The notes under the pieces: model-generated | Told to the model about the DNA's origin: nothing | Databases searched by the model: none | What the model saw: only the letters and a program-made list of their open reading frames with translations | Shown here: piece after piece, positions 23,854 to 31,637 of the stretch | Layout: each line of letters starts with the position of its first letter | How positions within the stretch are numbered: the stretch's first letter is position 1 | Program-made: the position numbers and the translations under genes | Source of the DNA: CADCVT01 sp036389155 | GTDB lineage: Bacteria > Actinomycetota > Thermoleophilia > Solirubrobacterales > Solirubrobacteraceae | Length of the DNA stretch: 64,000 nt | Reading direction: 5' to 3' | Assembly (NCBI GenBank): GCA_036389155.1 | Contig: DASVQN010000049.1 | Span: 1 to 64,000, forward strand

Positions 23854-25664
23854 TCGCGCACGTCGACCACGGCAAGACCACCCTGGTCGACGCGATGCTG
23901 TGGCAGTCCGGCGCGTTCCGCGCAAACCAGGACGTCAACGAGCGCGTCATGGACTCGATGGACCTCGAGCGCGAGAAGGGCATCACGATCCTCGCCAAGA
24001 ACACCGCGGTGCGCTACGAGGGCGTGAAGCTGAACATCGTCGACACGCCCGGCCACGCGGACTTCGGCGGCGAGGTCGAGCGCGGCCTGACGATGGTCGA
24101 CGGCGTCCTGCTGCTGGTCGACGCCAGCGAGGGCCCGCTGCCGCAGACGCGCTTCGTCCTGCGCAAGGCGCTCGAGTCGCGCCTGCCGGTGATCCTCGTC
24201 GTCAACAAGGTCGACCGGCCCGACGCGCGCATCGCCGAGGTCCTCGACGAGGTCTACGAGCTCTTCCTCGACCTCGGCGCCGACGAGGAGCAGATCGAGT
24301 TCCCGATCGTCTACTGCAACGCCCGCGCCGGCAAGGCGTCGCTCGAGCCGGACACGTGGGAGGAGAGCGAGTCGCTCAAGCCGCTCATGGACCTCCTCGT
24401 CGAGCACATCCCCTGCCCCGAGCACGAGGAGGGCCACCCGCTCCAGGCGCACGTCACGAACCTCGACGCCTCGCTCTACGTCGGGCGCCTCGCGCTGTGC
24501 CGCGTGCGCAACGGCGTCATCCGCCGCGGGCAGCGCATCGCCTGGTGCCGCGCCGACGGGACGGTCACCAACGCCACCGTCGGCGAGCTGTACGTGACCG
24601 AGGCGCTGGACCGCGTCGAGGCCGAGGAGGCGGGACCGGGCGAGATCATCGCCGTCGCGGGCATCCCGGAGGTGACGATCGGAGAGACGCTCGCCGACCC
24701 GGAGGACCCGCGCCCGCTGCCGGTCATCACCGTCGACGAGCCGTCGCTGTCGATCACGATCGGCATCAACACCTCGCCTCTGGCCGGACGCGACGGGACG
24801 AAGCTGACGGCGCGCATGGTCCGCAGCCGCCTCGACCAGGAGCTGATCGGCAACGTCTCGCTGCGCGTCTTCGACACCGAGCGGCCGGACGCGTGGGAGG
24901 TCCAGGGCCGCGGCGAGCTGCAGCTGGCGATCCTCGTCGAGCTGATGCGCCGCGAGGGCTTCGAGCTGACCGTCGGGCAGCCGCGGGTCGTCACCCGCGA
25001 GATCGACGGCCGCGTGCACGAGCCGGTCGAGCGCCTGACGATCGACATCCCGGACGACTACGTCGGCGTCGTCACGCAGCTGCTCGCGCTGCGCAAGGGC
25101 CGCATGGAGCACATGGTCAACCACGGCACGGGCTGGGTCCGGATGGAGTACCTCGTCCCCGCGCGCGGGCTGATCGGGTTCCGCACGGAGTTCCTCACCG
25201 AGACGCGCGGGACGGGGATGCTCCACCACGTCTTCGAGCGCTGGGAGCCGTGGGCGGGCGAGCTGATGCTGCGCCCCACGGGCTCGCTCGTCTCCGACCG
25301 CCGCGGCACGACCGCGCAGTTCGCGCTCATGAACCTGCAGGAGCGCGGGACGCTGTTCGTCGGCCCCGGCGAGGAGGTCTACGAGGGGATGATCGTCGGC
25401 GAGAACGCGCGCAACGACGACCTCGACGTCAACGCCTGCCGCGAGAAGCACCTCACCAACGTGCGCGCCGCGAGCGCCGACGTGCTCGTGCGGCTCGTCC
25501 CGCACCGCAACCTCTCGCTCGACCAGGCGCTCGAGTTCCTGCGCGAGGACGAGGCGGTCGAGGTCACCCCGGCGGCCGTGCGCCTGCGCAAGGCGATCCT
25601 CGACAAGAACGAGCGGACGAAGGCCGCGCGCCGGGCGCGCGCGAACGCGGCGCCCGTGGCGTGA
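23811..25664 (+). CDS. typA: Translational GTPase TypA/BipA
   Basis: A 617-residue ribosome-associated GTPase of the elongation-factor family. G1 is AHVDHGKTT (residues 16-24), the switch motif is EKGITI, G3 is DTPGHADFGGEVER and G4 is NKVDRPDAR. The C-terminal half has the EF-G-like domains and the BipA-specific GYEGMIVGE-like stretch (VYEGMIVGENARNDDLDVN). BipA assists ribosome assembly and stress translation. The GTG at 23811 gives the usual short N-terminus (PVARREDLRNVAIVAHVDH). It overlaps the end of rarD by 43 nt, and its stop overlaps the following thioesterase start (GTGA), so rarD-typA-thioesterase-ogt form a run. Confidence 0.95.
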   Translation: MPVARREDLRNVAIVAHVDHGKTTLVDAMLWQSGAFRANQDVNERVMDSMDLEREKGITILAKNTAVRYEGVKLNIVDTPGHADFGGEVERGLTMVDGVLLLVDASEGPLPQTRFVLRKALESRLPVILVVNKVDRPDARIAEVLDEVYELFLDLGADEEQIEFPIVYCNARAGKASLEPDTWEESESLKPLMDLLVEHIPCPEHEEGHPLQAHVTNLDASLYVGRLALCRVRNGVIRRGQRIAWCRADGTVTNATVGELYVTEALDRVEAEEAGPGEIIAVAGIPEVTIGETLADPEDPRPLPVITVDEPSLSITIGINTSPLAGRDGTKLTARMVRSRLDQELIGNVSLRVFDTERPDAWEVQGRGELQLAILVELMRREGFELTVGQPRVVTREIDGRVHEPVERLTIDIPDDYVGVVTQLLALRKGRMEHMVNHGTGWVRMEYLVPARGLIGFRTEFLTETRGTGMLHHVFERWEPWAGELMLRPTGSLVSDRRGTTAQFALMNLQERGTLFVGPGEEVYEGMIVGENARNDDLDVNACREKHLTNVRAASADVLVRLVPHRNLSLDQALEFLREDEAVEVTPAAVRLRKAILDKNERTKAARRARANAAPVA

Positions 25665-26041
25665 AGCCGCGCTGGACGATGGACGGCGTCAGCGAGTTCC
25701 TCGGCTTTCAGTACGAGGACCGCGGGAGGATCCGGCTCACCGTCCGCCCCGAGCTGCTCAACCGCGGCGGGCTGCTGTCGGGCGTCGTGGCGTTCGGCAT
25801 GATCGACTACGCGATGGGCTCCGCGCTGTGGGCGGAGACGACCGAGGACGAGCGGATCGCGACCATGAACATCGCCATCAACTACGTCAAGACGGCGCTG
25901 GAGGGCGACATCGTGTGCGTCGCCTCCGTCGACCGCCGGACGCGCTCGGGCGCGCAGCTGCGGGCGGAGGTCCGCACCGACGACGACGTCCTCGTGGCCA
26001 CGGCCGTCGGGTCGTACGCGATCTTCCCGGCGAAGCGGTGA
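25661..26041 (+). CDS. PaaI-family hotdog thioesterase
   Basis: A 126-residue single hotdog-fold protein. The central helix region LLNRGGLLSGVVAFGMIDYA corresponds to the HGG...AL/D motif of PaaI/YigI-type acyl-CoA thioesterases, but the His is replaced by Asn (NRGG). The Asp/Gly helix and the outer strands (ATMNIAINYVKTALEGDIVC) are normal. A hydrolase on small acyl- or aryl-CoA is likely; the Asn is seen in some active relatives. GTG start overlaps the typA stop; its own stop TGA overlaps the GTG of ogt. Confidence 0.8.
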   Translation: MKPRWTMDGVSEFLGFQYEDRGRIRLTVRPELLNRGGLLSGVVAFGMIDYAMGSALWAETTEDERIATMNIAINYVKTALEGDIVCVASVDRRTRSGAQLRAEVRTDDDVLVATAVGSYAIFPAKR

Positions 26042-26550
26042 TCGTCTCCACCCCCATCGGCGACCTCCTCGCCACGGCGGACGAGGACGGCGCGCTGACG
26101 GGGCTGTGGTGGGGCCGGACGGGCGCGGCCCGGGCGGACGAGGGGCGCTTCGCCTACCTGCGCGCACAGCTCGACAGCTGGTTCGCCGGCGAGATCACCT
26201 CGTTCGAGGTCCCGCTCGCGCCGCGCGGAACGCCGTGGCAGCAGGCCGTCTGGTCGGCGCTGCGCGAGGTGCCCTACGGCGAGACCATCACGTACGCGGA
26301 GCTCGCCGCGCAGGCGGGCCGGCCGGGCTCCGCGCGGGCCGCGGGCGCCGCCAACGCGCGCAACCCGATCTCCATCCTCATCCCGTGCCACCGCGTGGTC
26401 GGGACGAGCGGCGCGCTCACGGGCTACGCGGGAGGCGTCGATGCCAAGGCCTGGCTGCTCGCGCACGAGCGAGCCGTGCGTAGCCGAGCGCCATCGCCAG
26501 GTTCGACGCCCCCGCGAACCACAGCCCGGCCCGCGCGCCCGGCCGCGTGA
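26038..26550 (+). CDS. ogt: Methylated-DNA-[protein]-cysteine S-methyltransferase
   Basis: A 170-residue suicidal DNA-repair methyltransferase that takes the methyl group from O6-methylguanine onto its own Cys117, in the motif ILIPCHRVVG. The preceding helix-turn-helix and Arg finger are visible (VPYGETITYAELAAQAGRPG then ARAAGAANARNP). The short N-terminal domain is typical of Ogt. The last ~28 residues (from RAVRSRAPSPG) go beyond the family's usual end and overlap the convergent membrane-protein gene by 134 bp, so the natural stop was probably lost. GTG start, coupled to the thioesterase stop. Confidence 0.9.
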   Translation: MIVSTPIGDLLATADEDGALTGLWWGRTGAARADEGRFAYLRAQLDSWFAGEITSFEVPLAPRGTPWQQAVWSALREVPYGETITYAELAAQAGRPGSARAAGAANARNPISILIPCHRVVGTSGALTGYAGGVDAKAWLLAHERAVRSRAPSPGSTPPRTTARPARPAA

Positions 26551-26842
26551 AGGCGGGCGAGGCCGACCAGAGCACGTCGGTCGCGATCTCGGTCCCGCGC
26601 AGCCACGCGAGCGCCCACCAGTCGCGCTCCTCGCCGCGGCGGGCGGCCATCAGGTGCGCGGCGGAGAACGTGAGCCAGACCGGGCCGAGGCGCTGGAAGA
26701 GGCGCTCGGCGTCGAAGCTCGGCTCCTCGTGCCCGAGCGCGGCGAGGGTCTTGCGCGGCGCGAGCAGCGCGCCCGAGCCGAGCGCGAGGTCGAACGCGAT
26801 CATCGACCGGTTCTGCAGCTCGAGGTAGCGCTCGAGGGTCAC
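26417..26842 (-). CDS. Small four-helix membrane protein, TetR partner
   Basis: An unrecognised 141-residue integral membrane protein. It has about four hydrophobic helices (SMIAFDLALGSGALLA, WLTFSAAHLMAA, WWALAWLRGTEIATDVLW, GLWFAGASNLAMALGYA) and a basic cytoplasmic tail. The start GTG overlaps the stop of the TetR gene, so the pair is co-transcribed and the regulator may control it. The tail overlaps ogt by 134 bp on the opposite strand. Confidence 0.65.
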   Translation of the reverse strand: MTLERYLELQNRSMIAFDLALGSGALLAPRKTLAALGHEEPSFDAERLFQRLGPVWLTFSAAHLMAARRGEERDWWALAWLRGTEIATDVLWSASPAFTRPGARAGLWFAGASNLAMALGYARLARARAARPWHRRLPRSP

Positions 26843-27429
26843 GCGCGCAGCGCCTCGAGCATCGTGCGCAGCTCGGCGAGGACCTGCTTCGTCGCCGTCC
26901 GCTGGTCCTCCGCGCGGGCGACCATCATCGCGGCCTCGCACATGGCGCCGAAGAGCAGGTTGGCGAGCGGCTCGACCGGCCGGGGCCGCAGGTGACCGTC
27001 GTGGATCAGCGCCTCGAGGCCCTGGTGCAGCTGGACGAGCGCGTAGCGCCCCTCGACCTCGCGCATCGTCTCCCAGCCCAGGACAGACGGCGCGTCGAGC
27101 AGCGTGATCCGCTGGACGCCGGGGTCGAGCGAGGCCTCGAAGAACGCCTGCGAGGCCGCGAGGAACCCGTCCCACGCGCCCTTCTTGCGCGCGAAGGCGG
27201 CGAACTGCGTCTGGGCGAGCTTCTGCTGCTCGCGCTCGTAGACGGCGAGGAAGAGGTCGCGCTTGCCGCCGAAGTGATGGTAGAGCGCACCCTTGGTGAC
27301 GCCTGCGCCGCGGACGACGTCCTCGAGCGAGGTCGCCGCGTAGCCGTCGGCGGCGAACAGGCGGCGCGCGACGTCGAGCAGCTCGGCGGTCGTCGCCTCC
27401 GAGCGCTCCCTCTGGGTCCGCACCGCCAT
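26839..27429 (-). CDS. TetR family transcriptional regulator
   Basis: A 196-residue repressor. The N-terminal helix-turn-helix is standard (AELLDVARRLFAADGYAATS then VTKGALYHHFGGKRDLF). The C-terminal ligand domain contains QFAAFARKKGAWDGFLAASQ and a mobile helix region of the TetR_C type. TATCTT (AAGATA at 27437-27442) ends 7 nt before the ATG and no ribosome site is present, so translation is probably leaderless. It faces the M48 protease gene across only 21 bp, so both it and the protease could share one operator. Confidence 0.87.
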   Translation of the reverse strand: MAVRTQRERSEATTAELLDVARRLFAADGYAATSLEDVVRGAGVTKGALYHHFGGKRDLFLAVYEREQQKLAQTQFAAFARKKGAWDGFLAASQAFFEASLDPGVQRITLLDAPSVLGWETMREVEGRYALVQLHQGLEALIHDGHLRPRPVEPLANLLFGAMCEAAMMVARAEDQRTATKQVLAELRTMLEALRA

Positions 27430-27450
27430 GTGCCGCAAGATATCCGGCCG

Positions 27451-28242
27451 ATGACGCGCACCACCCTCGGCCTGCTCGCCGCCGACGCCCTCATCTGGCT
27501 CGTCTCCGCGCTGCCCGTCGGCCTGCTCGGCGCGGCGATCGCCGGCGACACCGGCGGGCTGGTGGCGGTCGGCGCGTGGACGCTCAGCGCCGTGCTCGTG
27601 TTCCTGCGCCCGGTCGAGCTGTGGCTCGCGCGCTTCCTCTTCGGCGCGCGCGAACCGACGGCGGCCGAGCGCGCGCGGCTGGAGCCCGTGTGGCAGGGCG
27701 TGTGCTCGGCGGCGCAGGAGGACCTCGGCGACTACCTGCTGCGGATCGAGGATCGCGAGGAGGTCAACGCCACCGCGGGCGGCGCCCGGATCGTGTCGGT
27801 CACGACGCTCGCGCTCTCGCTCCCCGACGACGAGCTGGCGGCGATCCTCGCCCACGAGCTCGGCCACCACCTCGACGAGCACCCGATCGCCGCGCTGCTC
27901 GGCTGGTGGTTCGCGCTGCCGTCCGCGGTCTTCGACGCGATCCTGCGCGTGGTCGGCCGGGTCGCGTGGGCGCTCGCGCTCGTGCGGCTCGTGCTCATCG
28001 TCCCGCTCCTGCTCGCCCGCCTGGCCTCCGCGGTGCTCAACCGCTCCGCCGAGTTCGCGGCCGACCGGCACGCGGCGCGGCTCGGGTACGCGCCGGCGCT
28101 GCTGCGCGTCTTCGAGCGGCTGGCGGCGGCGGGCCACGACGAGGCGGGCGCGGCCGACCCGGGCCCGGCGCGGCTGTGGGCGACGCACCCGCCGCTGCCC
28201 GAGCGGATCGCGCGGCTGCGGGCGCTGCCGGCCGGCGGCTAG
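27451..28242 (+). CDS. Membrane-bound M48 family zinc protease
   Basis: A 263-residue HtpX-like metalloprotease. Two N-terminal helices (LLAADALIWLVSALPVGLLG and LVAVGAWTLSAVLVFL) anchor it. The HExxH zinc site is ILAHELGHHLDEH near residue 138, and the third zinc ligand is the Glu of RSAEFAADRHA after two further helices. Members degrade misfolded membrane proteins. It is short for HtpX (~290) but complete. It ends with TAG overlapping the CTA (minus-strand TAG) of the next gene. Confidence 0.88.
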   Translation: MTRTTLGLLAADALIWLVSALPVGLLGAAIAGDTGGLVAVGAWTLSAVLVFLRPVELWLARFLFGAREPTAAERARLEPVWQGVCSAAQEDLGDYLLRIEDREEVNATAGGARIVSVTTLALSLPDDELAAILAHELGHHLDEHPIAALLGWWFALPSAVFDAILRVVGRVAWALALVRLVLIVPLLLARLASAVLNRSAEFAADRHAARLGYAPALLRVFERLAAAGHDEAGAADPGPARLWATHPPLPERIARLRALPAGG

Positions 28243-29405
28243 GCCGCGGCGGGCGCGACGGCGGGGGCGATCTCGCGCTGCGCGGCGGACCGGCGCATCC
28301 CGGCGAGGGCGAAGCTGCCGAGGACGGCGGGCAGCCACAGGGCGATCGCGCGGTAGGCGAGGACCGCGGGGACCGCGACCTCGGCGTCGACGCCGAACGC
28401 GACGAGCGCGCCGATCGTGCCGCCGGCGACGAGGCCCGGCAGCGGGATCGTGTTGCCGATCATGCCCGTGAAGTAGGAGAGCACGAGGACCGCCGCCGCC
28501 GGCGGCGCGCCGAGCGCGTGGAACGTCGTCGCGAGGACCGCCATGTCGAAGCCCCACCACGCCAGCGCGCCGAGCAGGCGCGGGTCGGCGGCGCGGGCCA
28601 GCGCGAGGGCGTCGCGTACGGCGTGGGCGAAGAGGTTCTCGCGGCGGCTGATGAGCAGGGCCGCGACGATGACGGCGCTGCCGAACGCGGCGGGGGCGAG
28701 CATCAGCGCGACGGGGCCGTCGCCGGCGACGACGCCGGTGGCGAGGGCGAGGCCGGTGACGGCGAGGGCGCCCATGAAGACCGTGTAGACCAGGATCAGG
28801 AACGTGAGGAGCGTGCGGACGGCGACCGTCGGGTGCAGGCCGCGGCGGGCGAGGGCGAACAGTGTCAGCGCGATGCCGCCGAGGCCGGCCGTGGGGAGCA
28901 CGCGGGTCGCGGCGGCGCCGGCGAGGCTGATCTCCGTGCTGCCGCGCAGGCCGAGGTCGGGAGCGCTGCGGCCGGCGACGTGCCAGAAGAGCGTCGCGTA
29001 GCCCGCGAAGGCGAGCGCCTCGAAGACGATGCCGAGGGCGGCCCAGCGCCAGTCGGCGCTGGCGGCGCGGTCGAAGGCGGACGCGAGCTCCGCGCCGGGG
29101 CCGCTCGTGAGGACGAACACGAGGGCCCCGGCCAGCAGGACGCCGAGCGCCGCAGCCTTGCGCCCCTCGATGCGGGGCAGCCACTGCGGCCGCTCGGCCA
29201 GCGCGTCGGCGGTCTCGCCCTGGGGCTGGGCCGCGGCGAGGAGCGCCTCGAGGGCGGAGTGGCCGCGGGCGGCGAGCGAGGAGCGCAGGCGGGCGAGGCG
29301 GCCACCCTCGGCGCCCACCGCGTGCGCCTCGGGGCGCGCGAAGCGCCCGCGCTCGCCGCTCTCGCGGGCGATGCTCGGGGCTGTGGGGTGGGCGAAGGTG
29401 GCCAT
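28239..29405 (-). CDS. LPG-synthase/UPF0104-type integral membrane protein
   Basis: A 388-residue membrane protein. A ~75-residue hydrophilic N-terminus precedes seven to eight helices of the lysylphosphatidylglycerol synthase TM (UPF0104) type: DWRWAALGIVFEALAFAGYA, LAGAAATRVLPTAGLGGIAL and SYFTGMIGNTIPLPGLVAGG. The last one carries the family's conserved P-x-PG-x-G loop. It has no C-terminal tRNA-dependent transferase domain, so it probably acts as a flippase or an accessory membrane protein. Divergent from the GH3 lipoprotein gene. Confidence 0.82.
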   Translation of the reverse strand: MATFAHPTAPSIARESGERGRFARPEAHAVGAEGGRLARLRSSLAARGHSALEALLAAAQPQGETADALAERPQWLPRIEGRKAAALGVLLAGALVFVLTSGPGAELASAFDRAASADWRWAALGIVFEALAFAGYATLFWHVAGRSAPDLGLRGSTEISLAGAAATRVLPTAGLGGIALTLFALARRGLHPTVAVRTLLTFLILVYTVFMGALAVTGLALATGVVAGDGPVALMLAPAAFGSAVIVAALLISRRENLFAHAVRDALALARAADPRLLGALAWWGFDMAVLATTFHALGAPPAAAVLVLSYFTGMIGNTIPLPGLVAGGTIGALVAFGVDAEVAVPAVLAYRAIALWLPAVLGSFALAGMRRSAAQREIAPAVAPAAA

Positions 29406-29446
29406 GGTTGCAGTGTCGGGCGCCCGCGGGGGCTTTTCATCGGGGA

Positions 29447-29474
29447 AACCCCCCGTCTTCTGCGAAGGGGGGTT
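29447..29474. promoter_or_regulatory. 8-bp inverted repeat AACCCCCC-N12-GGGGGGTT
   Basis: The arms at 29447-29454 and 29467-29474 are perfect complements separated by 12 nt. It lies 38 bp upstream of the GH3 start and 42 bp from the divergent membrane-protein start. Candidate operator or upstream transcript hairpin; no cognate regulator gene is next to it. Confidence 0.35.
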
Positions 29475-29498
29475 CGTTTCGGATCAGGGGTCCGTCTT

Positions 29499-29504
29499 TA
29501 GGCT
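29499..29504 (+). promoter_or_regulatory. -10 box TAGGCT before the GH3 gene
   Basis: TAGGCT ends 7 nt before the GTG start at 29512 without a ribosome site. The same hexamer precedes the aminotransferase gene at 63446, supporting its reality. Confidence 0.45.
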
Positions 29505-29511
29505 TCGACCC

Positions 29512-30672
29512 GTGCGCGCCCTCAAATCCATCGCTCTTACGGGCGCGATCGCGATCGCCGCGGCGTTCGCCGGCTGCGGCGGGGACGAGGAGCGCCCGGT
29601 GACGCCGAGCGGGACGGCGGCGGCGACCGCGACAACGCCGCGCGCAACCGCGGCGGCGCCGCCCGCCGAATCGCCGTCGGACAGGGGCGGCGGGGACTCC
29701 GTGGACGACCTGCGGCTCGGGCTCGGCGAGGCTCTCGGCCAGACGATCGTCGCCCGCTACTCCGGCCCCTCCCCCTCGCGGTCGCTCCTGCGCCGCATCC
29801 GCCGCGGCGAGGTCGGCGGCGTCATCCTCTTCGCCGACAACGTCGCCCAGCCGCGCGCCGGCGTCCGGCGTGCGATCGCGAGCCTCCACCGCGCCGCCCG
29901 CGCGGGTGGCCGGCCGAAGGTGCTGGTGATGGCCGACCAGGAGGGCGGGATCGTGAAGCGGCTGCCCGGCCCGCCGAGCACGTCGGCGGCGGCGATGCGG
30001 TCGCCCGGCGCCGAGGGGCGCGCCACCGGCCGCTCCCTCCGCGCGCTCGGCATCACCGTCGACCTCGCCCCCGTCGCCGACGTCGCGCACCGCGGCACCT
30101 TCCTCGGCTCGCGCGCGTTCGGCACGACGCCGGCCCGCGTCGCCTCCCGCGCGTGCGCGTTCGCCGGCGGCCTGCGCGGCGCCCGCGTCGCCGCCGCCCT
30201 GAAGCACTTCCCCGGCCTCGGCTACGCGCGCGTCAACACCGACGACGCACCCGCGACCGTCACGGCCTCGGCCGCCGCGCTGCGCCGCGACCACGCCCCG
30301 TACCGGGCGTGCGGCACGCAGCCGGGAACGCTCGCGATGCTCTCCAGCGCCGTCTACCCGCACCTGACCGGCGGCGGGCCCGCGGTCCTCAGCCCCGCCG
30401 CGTACAGGGTGCTCCCCCGCCGCGGCGACTGGCCGGTCACGATCTCCGACGCGCTGGAGACGCCCGCCCTCGCCCGGCAGGCCAGGCCCGCGCGCCGCGC
30501 GCTGACGGCAGGGCTCGACCTCCTCCTGTACGCGAACACCGAGCAGGGCTCGGCGACCGCATACCGGCTCCTGCTGCAGGACGCGCGCGCCGGCCGCATC
30601 CCGCGCGAGCGCATCGAGGAGGCGGCCAAGCGCGTCCTGCGCCTCAAGGCGTGGGTGGCGCAGCGGGGCTGA
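29512..30672 (+). CDS. Lipoprotein, glycoside hydrolase family 3 N-terminal domain (NagZ-like)
   Basis: A 386-residue exported lipoprotein (AAAFAGC, lipidated Cys22, then a Thr/Ala/Pro linker) with a single GH3 TIM barrel. It shows FADNVAQ, VLVMADQEGGIVKRLPG (sugar-binding loop), DLAPVADV and KHFPGLG, and the nucleophile Asp in WPVTISDALETP. In bacterial NagZ the loop after KHFPG carries a catalytic Asp/His dyad (GDTxxDSH). Here it reads GYARVNTDD, with no His, so activity may be altered or the acid/base may differ. Likely beta-N-acetylhexosaminidase-like action on peptidoglycan or glycans outside the cell. Its end overlaps the convergent GNAT gene by 29 nt. Confidence 0.85.
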   Translation: MRALKSIALTGAIAIAAAFAGCGGDEERPVTPSGTAAATATTPRATAAAPPAESPSDRGGGDSVDDLRLGLGEALGQTIVARYSGPSPSRSLLRRIRRGEVGGVILFADNVAQPRAGVRRAIASLHRAARAGGRPKVLVMADQEGGIVKRLPGPPSTSAAAMRSPGAEGRATGRSLRALGITVDLAPVADVAHRGTFLGSRAFGTTPARVASRACAFAGGLRGARVAAALKHFPGLGYARVNTDDAPATVTASAAALRRDHAPYRACGTQPGTLAMLSSAVYPHLTGGGPAVLSPAAYRVLPRRGDWPVTISDALETPALARQARPARRALTAGLDLLLYANTEQGSATAYRLLLQDARAGRIPRERIEEAAKRVLRLKAWVAQRG

Positions 30673-31072
30673 GGACCATCCGGACGAACGGGTGGACGCC
30701 GCCGTTCGTCTCGTGGTCGTAGCGCTCGACCTCGCGGAACCCGAGCCGCTCGTACACCTTGATCGCCCGCGCGTTGAACGCGGCCACGGCGAGGGTGAAC
30801 GACGCCGCGCCGAGCGTCGACGTCGCATAGCGCAGCCCCTCCGCGACGAACGCCGCCCCGATGCCCGCTCCGGCGAGGTCGGGCCGCAGCCCGAGGCCGA
30901 GCTCGACCACGCCGTCGCCGGCGCGCTTGAACACGAAGAACCCCGCCAGTCGTCCGTCGGCGCCGTCGGCCGCGAAGTACCGCGTCCCCCACTCGCCCGG
31001 GTCGAGCAGCTCCGCGAGGTCGGCCGGGTCCGCGTCGGCGTCGTAGAAGTCGTACGCTCCGGGTAGCGCCAC
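30644..31072 (-). CDS. GNAT acetyltransferase, frameshifted at its N-terminus
   Basis: The intact reading frame gives 142 residues with most of a GNAT fold: strands FFVFKR and VVELGLGLRPDLAGAGIGAA (acetyl-CoA P-loop R-x-x-G-x-G/A), then FNARAIKVYERLGFREVE. The first strand and helix of the fold are missing from this frame but present just upstream in another frame (31064-31104: VRPMAERDARAIAAWRYP). They join as a natural GNAT start if one base is added near 31059-31063. So the gene is either frameshifted or truncated. It follows a second GNAT gene on the same strand. Confidence 0.7.
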   Translation of the reverse strand: MALPGAYDFYDADADPADLAELLDPGEWGTRYFAADGADGRLAGFFVFKRAGDGVVELGLGLRPDLAGAGIGAAFVAEGLRYATSTLGAASFTLAVAAFNARAIKVYERLGFREVERYDHETNGGVHPFVRMVLSPAAPPTP

Positions 31073-31104
31073 GCGGCGATCGCCCGCGCATCGCGCTCGG
31101 CCAT
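31058..31104 (-). pseudogene. Displaced 5' end of the GNAT gene (frameshift)
   Basis: The ATG at 31104 opens MAERDARAIAAWRYP, the expected first strand-helix of a GNAT domain. The next codons run into nonsense frame (ERTTSTT), while the -1/+2 frame continues as AYDFYDADADPADL. A G deleted from the CCGGG run at 31059-31063 (plus strand) explains it. It is either a sequence error or an inactivating mutation. Confidence 0.55.
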
Positions 31105-31120
31105 CGGCCGGACGGCGAAG

Positions 31121-31612
31121 TCAGACGTCGGGGAGCGCGTCCCAGTCCTCCCACGAGATGTCGCGCCCCGGCCACCGCACGGTCCCGAACGGCCAGTCGG
31201 ACGCGATCCACGAGCGCACGACCTGCTCGAGCTCCTCCTCCAGCCCGGTCCCCTCCTCGTCGGCGCGCACCCAGAGCGCGACGTCCGCGTCGGCGCCCCG
31301 CTTCTCCGGCGGGTCGACGTACACGCAGCCGAGCAGGCGCGCCTCGTCCGGCGCGCTCATGACCGCGTAGTTGAACGAGCGCCGCAGCTGCGCCTCCTTC
31401 TGGTGCCAGCCGAGGTCGACCAGGTCCTCCGTCAACGTCATGCCCTCGGCGGGCGGCCACCCCCAGAGCGGGAAGCGCTCGCGCAGCCGGTCCGCGCTCG
31501 TCATCACCGCGTCGTAGTCCTTGACGAGGTCGTCCACGGTCAGCAGGCGCAGGTGGAACCGCGAGCCGCGCGGGCCCTCGGGGATCGGGTGCTCGTAGGG
31601 GATCAGCCGCAT
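31121..31612 (-). CDS. GNAT family N-acetyltransferase
   Basis: A 163-residue acetyltransferase-like protein. It starts MRLIPYEHPIPEG and has RFHLRLLTVDDLVKDYDAVM (first strand/helix), LLGCVYVDPP (core strand) and a weakly conserved ALWVRADEEGTGLEEELEQV segment in place of the usual Q/R-x-x-G-x-A loop. That loop is acidic rather than basic, so acetyl-CoA binding could be weakened. I chose the ATG at 31612, 25 bp from the divergent propeller gene; the longer GTG start at 31666 would overlap that gene. Confidence 0.7.
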   Translation of the reverse strand: MRLIPYEHPIPEGPRGSRFHLRLLTVDDLVKDYDAVMTSADRLRERFPLWGWPPAEGMTLTEDLVDLGWHQKEAQLRRSFNYAVMSAPDEARLLGCVYVDPPEKRGADADVALWVRADEEGTGLEEELEQVVRSWIASDWPFGTVRWPGRDISWEDWDALPDV

Positions 31613-31637
31613 GGACCGGAACGTATAGCGTTGGCCA

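Noticed and set aside
30644..31072. Treating the 142-residue GNAT frame as a normal full-length gene
   Set aside because: The missing first strand and helix are plainly encoded just upstream in another frame, so truncation by frameshift is the better reading.
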